Origin: UBA6921 sp031370545 | GTDB lineage: Bacteria > Pseudomonadota > Gammaproteobacteria > SG8-11 | DNA length: 20,188 nucleotides | NCBI GenBank assembly: GCA_031370545.1 | Contig: JANMQQ010000113.1 | Coordinates: 1 to 20,188, forward strand | Direction: 5' to 3' | Shown: positions 18,208-20,188 of the stretch, one piece after another | Layout of the letters: the number at the start of each line of letters is the position of its first letter | Position numbering within the stretch: the stretch's first letter is position 1 | Program-made: the position numbers and the translations under genes | Notes under the pieces: generated by a model | Told to the model about the DNA's origin: nothing | Databases searched by the model: none | What the model saw: only the letters and a program-made list of their open reading frames with translations

Positions 18208-19458
18208 TCAGAACGTCACGGTTTCAAACGTTCCGTCGTTATAGGTAACGATTAATGCTTGGCCATTCATAGCGGGCTTGATCGTGTCAACCTTGTTACC
18301 GTTAACCGTTACGATGCCCGTAAGCTTGGTTTTATCAGTCGTATCGGGCTCAATCGCCACCACTGCGATCTTGCCGTCCTTGGTGACCGTAAGCATGAGC
18401 TTAAGGCCGGTTTCCTTCTTGGCCTTGATGCCGTCTTCGAGTTTGATCGTGACATTTCCGTATGCCACAGTGATCGACCCGGTGAATCCGTCATACGCCG
18501 TACGATCAAAAGCTTCAATGAATTGAGCTTCCGGCAGGTCCTTGAGCTTCGCAGTAAACGTGAGCGTGCCGTCGATATCGCGCCAGTGGGTAGCGTTTTC
18601 ATTAGCCACTGTTGTTGAAGGCTGCACCACTACGAACGTCGCGGCGTTGCGCATATTAACCTCGAATGCAGCGCTAAAACTATTAGTGTTGTTTTTGAAT
18701 TCGCCGCTCATTAACAGGTGACCCGGGTTCGGGTTACCTGTATGTACATTGTTGGCTCGCTGCGCCGTGAAAATGATTTGCCCCGTGAAGAGTACCGGGT
18801 TGGTCACCGTAGTAGATATATTTTGGCCAACCGTTCCCTGCGCCTCAAATGCCAGCCTGTCAGGCTGCTCTGTGTAGTCGCCCGCCGCGATGTCGCTCAA
18901 TGAGGTACTACTTGGATATTTCACCTCGACCGAGCCTTTATCTATACGAGCGAAGGTGGTCGTATTGGTCACTTTAGCCGATACGACAACAAGCGTGTAT
19001 GCCGAAGCCGTACCGTTCAAATTCGGTACACCAACGACAATGTTGACACTATTACCGTTGATATCCCCGTTAGTAATCGACAGCTGACCCCCGCTCTGCA
19101 CGATGCTCCCGGCAGAACTACCGGAGAAATCTTTCGGCATGTAGCTCGCAAGTTCGTAAGGGCTCGCATTACCACTGAGGTAGGCGTTGGACATGGCCCG
19201 TAAAGCGTATCCAAGTGACTCGCCTGCATTCGCAGCGATTTGTCCCGAAACACTTGCTGCATCAAGTTGATCACCGAAAGCGCTACCCTGTGAATCCAGT
19301 TTGGCAAGTGTAGTCGACCAAGTTCGTAGCTCGGTCACCGCGCCTTTGGCTTGTTCAAGATCCGAAGGTGTTGTTTCGCTGTTGCTGCCGCAACCGGCGA
19401 GAATTGACAAAAGAAAAACAAATGGAACAACTGACCAATGGGCTATGTGCTGCTGCAT
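18208..19458 (-). CDS. Predicted lipoprotein, unknown function
   Basis: This is a 416-residue lipoprotein. A lipobox LAGC with acylated C23 follows a hydrophobic signal (residues 9-22). Past it is a short S/T-rich linker, an Ala/Gln/Leu-rich helical stretch (about 35-95), then strand-rich sequence with many Thr/Asn/Val. Repeated forms such as L-T-F-T-A-K-L, G-S-I-T-V-A-Y-G and G-I-V-T-V-N-G-N suggest a beta-sandwich or beta-solenoid-like C-terminal half. No catalytic motif is evident. It starts at 19458 with an A-A-G-G-G-A-G-G ribosome-binding site nine bases upstream. A terminator follows 22-52 bases past its stop, then the outer-membrane barrel gene. Confidence 0.8.
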   Translation of the reverse strand: MQQHIAHWSVVPFVFLLSILAGCGSNSETTPSDLEQAKGAVTELRTWSTTLAKLDSQGSAFGDQLDAASVSGQIAANAGESLGYALRAMSNAYLSGNASPYELASYMPKDFSGSSAGSIVQSGGQLSITNGDINGNSVNIVVGVPNLNGTASAYTLVVVSAKVTNTTTFARIDKGSVEVKYPSSTSLSDIAAGDYTEQPDRLAFEAQGTVGQNISTTVTNPVLFTGQIIFTAQRANNVHTGNPNPGHLLMSGEFKNNTNSFSAAFEVNMRNAATFVVVQPSTTVANENATHWRDIDGTLTFTAKLKDLPEAQFIEAFDRTAYDGFTGSITVAYGNVTIKLEDGIKAKKETGLKLMLTVTKDGKIAVVAIEPDTTDKTKLTGIVTVNGNKVDTIKPAMNGQALIVTYNDGTFETVTF

Positions 19459-19744
19459 GGCTTGCGCCTCCCTTTACCCGATTTAGATATGACTAAGACT
19501 TGAAACCCCTCCCGAGCTTTCCTTCAAGGGAGCGGGGCATTGTAGGCGAACGCATAAGAAGATTGAAGCGCCGCGCGTCACACTCGCGACGATAGGAAGC
19601 TCGTTGCGACTCAATACAATTAGAAACTGGATCAAGCTTGCGCAATTGCATTATCGAGCGCTGGGTTTATCCCCTCCCCGCGCAAAGCCAGCGCGGTGGG
19701 AACCATAAACCAGACTACAAAAACGTGTAGTTAGCTTGGATGGG
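19459..19744. other. Intergenic region, no gene seen
   Basis: No open frame of note. It holds two small inverted repeats. CCCCTCCC (19506-19513) with GGGAGCGGGG (19528-19537) has a degenerate G/C-rich shape like the other intergenic repeats. CCGCGC/GCGCGG at 19678-19683 and 19691-19696 has a 7-base loop. The lipoprotein promoter should lie here, but no clear -35/-10 pair was found. Confidence 0.4.
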
Positions 19745-20067
19745 TTAAGCGACGCGCCGCTTTGGGCGCGGACCGTTTGAATGAGGAATTAGGCTGTGCG
19801 GTATCTCCACAAGACGCCCCGATACAAATTTGTGAAGTACGCTGGCGATTAACGTCTGGTACGGCATATACCTTCAAGTGCGCGTGCCTGGATATCCATC
19901 AAGTCCGGCGTAGAAAGACGAATGTTGATCCGCTTTTCTTTCAGAAAAGTCGCTGTCGCAGCGGCTTTAAATTTTGCCAATGCTGCTTTTGAAGGGGAGG
20001 TAGACTTAAGTTCGCCCTTTTCATAGGCGGCTAAAATAGCTTTCTCCAACGCATCAAGTTTTTTCAT
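19745..20067 (-). pseudogene. CopG-like antitoxin, frameshifted
   Basis: The frame from ATG 20067 gives M-K-K-L-D-A-L-E-K-A-I-L and then K-R-I-N-I-R-L-S-T-P-D-L-M-D-I-Q-A-R-A-L-E, the ribbon-helix-helix region of CopG-like antitoxins. After L-E-G-I it runs into a stop at 19849 (72 residues). The expected continuation, PYQTLIASVLHKFVSGRL, is present in another frame just after two extra bases at 19865-19866 and runs to a stop at 19745. One Glu codon of the usual A-L-E-E-G-I is also missing. So either the antitoxin has lost its C-terminal helix, or there is a sequence or assembly error. The toxin gene overlaps its start by 14 bases. Confidence 0.8.
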
Positions 20068-20188
20068 CTGGAATACCCCTCAGCAAGTAGTCTCTGGTCG
20101 CCTTTCTGCTTGGAATCACCGTCTTCAAGAAATAATAGTCAGGCTCTTCAACATAAGGCACCAAGCAAACGTAACCATCGAATCCCAC
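20054..20188 (-). CDS. Type II toxin, C-terminal part, cut by window edge
   Basis: The frame is open from the window edge to TGA at 20054 and gives 44 residues, including G-Y-V-C-L-V-P-Y-V-E, Y-Y-F-L-K-T-V-I-P-S-R-K-A-T-R-D-Y-L and the end R-G-I-P-D-E-K-T. The pattern, a hydrophobic strand followed by F-L-K-T-x-I-P-S-R-K-A-T, is that of small toxins (BrnT-like or of the same fold) that pair with CopG-like antitoxins. It overlaps the antitoxin start by 14 bases, in toxin-first order. The frame is intact within the window; the N terminus is not seen. Confidence 0.65.
   Translation of the reverse strand: MGFDGYVCLVPYVEEPDYYFLKTVIPSRKATRDYLLRGIPDEKT

Overview
This window reads as chromosomal DNA of a gammaproteobacterium of moderate-to-high GC. 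Every gene I can support lies on the minus strand, so transcription runs from high to low coordinates. The order accA, tilS, pyrG, kdsA, eno, ftsB, ispD, ispF, truD is a gammaproteobacterial housekeeping arrangement, and YbiT, FtsB and TruD are very close to their Escherichia coli counterparts. I cannot name the genus.

Layout in transcription order. (1) 20188-19745: a toxin/CopG-like antitoxin pair. The toxin is cut by the window edge and the antitoxin carries a 2-base frameshift. (2) 19458-17055: an unrecognised lipoprotein gene, a strong hairpin terminator, then an outer-membrane beta-barrel gene starting only 12 bases after it. (3) 16944-6362: the housekeeping block accA, tilS, a small predicted outer-membrane protein, pyrG, kdsA, eno, a GNAT acetyltransferase, ftsB, ispD, ispF, truD. 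Many genes here overlap by 1-4 bases. It covers fatty-acid, tRNA and pseudouridine, CTP, KDO, glycolytic, division and isoprenoid functions. (4) 6243-3445: three tightly spaced genes for c-type electron-transfer proteins: a CymA/NapC-like tetraheme quinol dehydrogenase, a periplasmic ethylbenzene-dehydrogenase-type haem protein, and a one-haem cytochrome fused to a predicted porin barrel. Together they could carry electrons between the quinone pool and the outside of the cell. (5) 3259-2021: a secreted protein built of about nine propeller-like repeats, ending at a clear terminator. (6) 1719-61: the ABC-F ATPase YbiT, then the start of a possible further gene leaving the window.

Three housekeeping junctions (truD/ispF, ispD/ftsB, eno/kdsA) hold dispersed palindromic repeats. 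Two of them are copies of one family about 140 bp long. A fourth, 56-bp palindromic element overlaps the kdsA stop codon. No rRNA, tRNA, CRISPR array, insertion sequence or transposase was seen.

The strongest candidate for something under-described is the three-gene cytochrome/porin cassette following truD. All functional statements are from reading motifs by eye; no database search was run.
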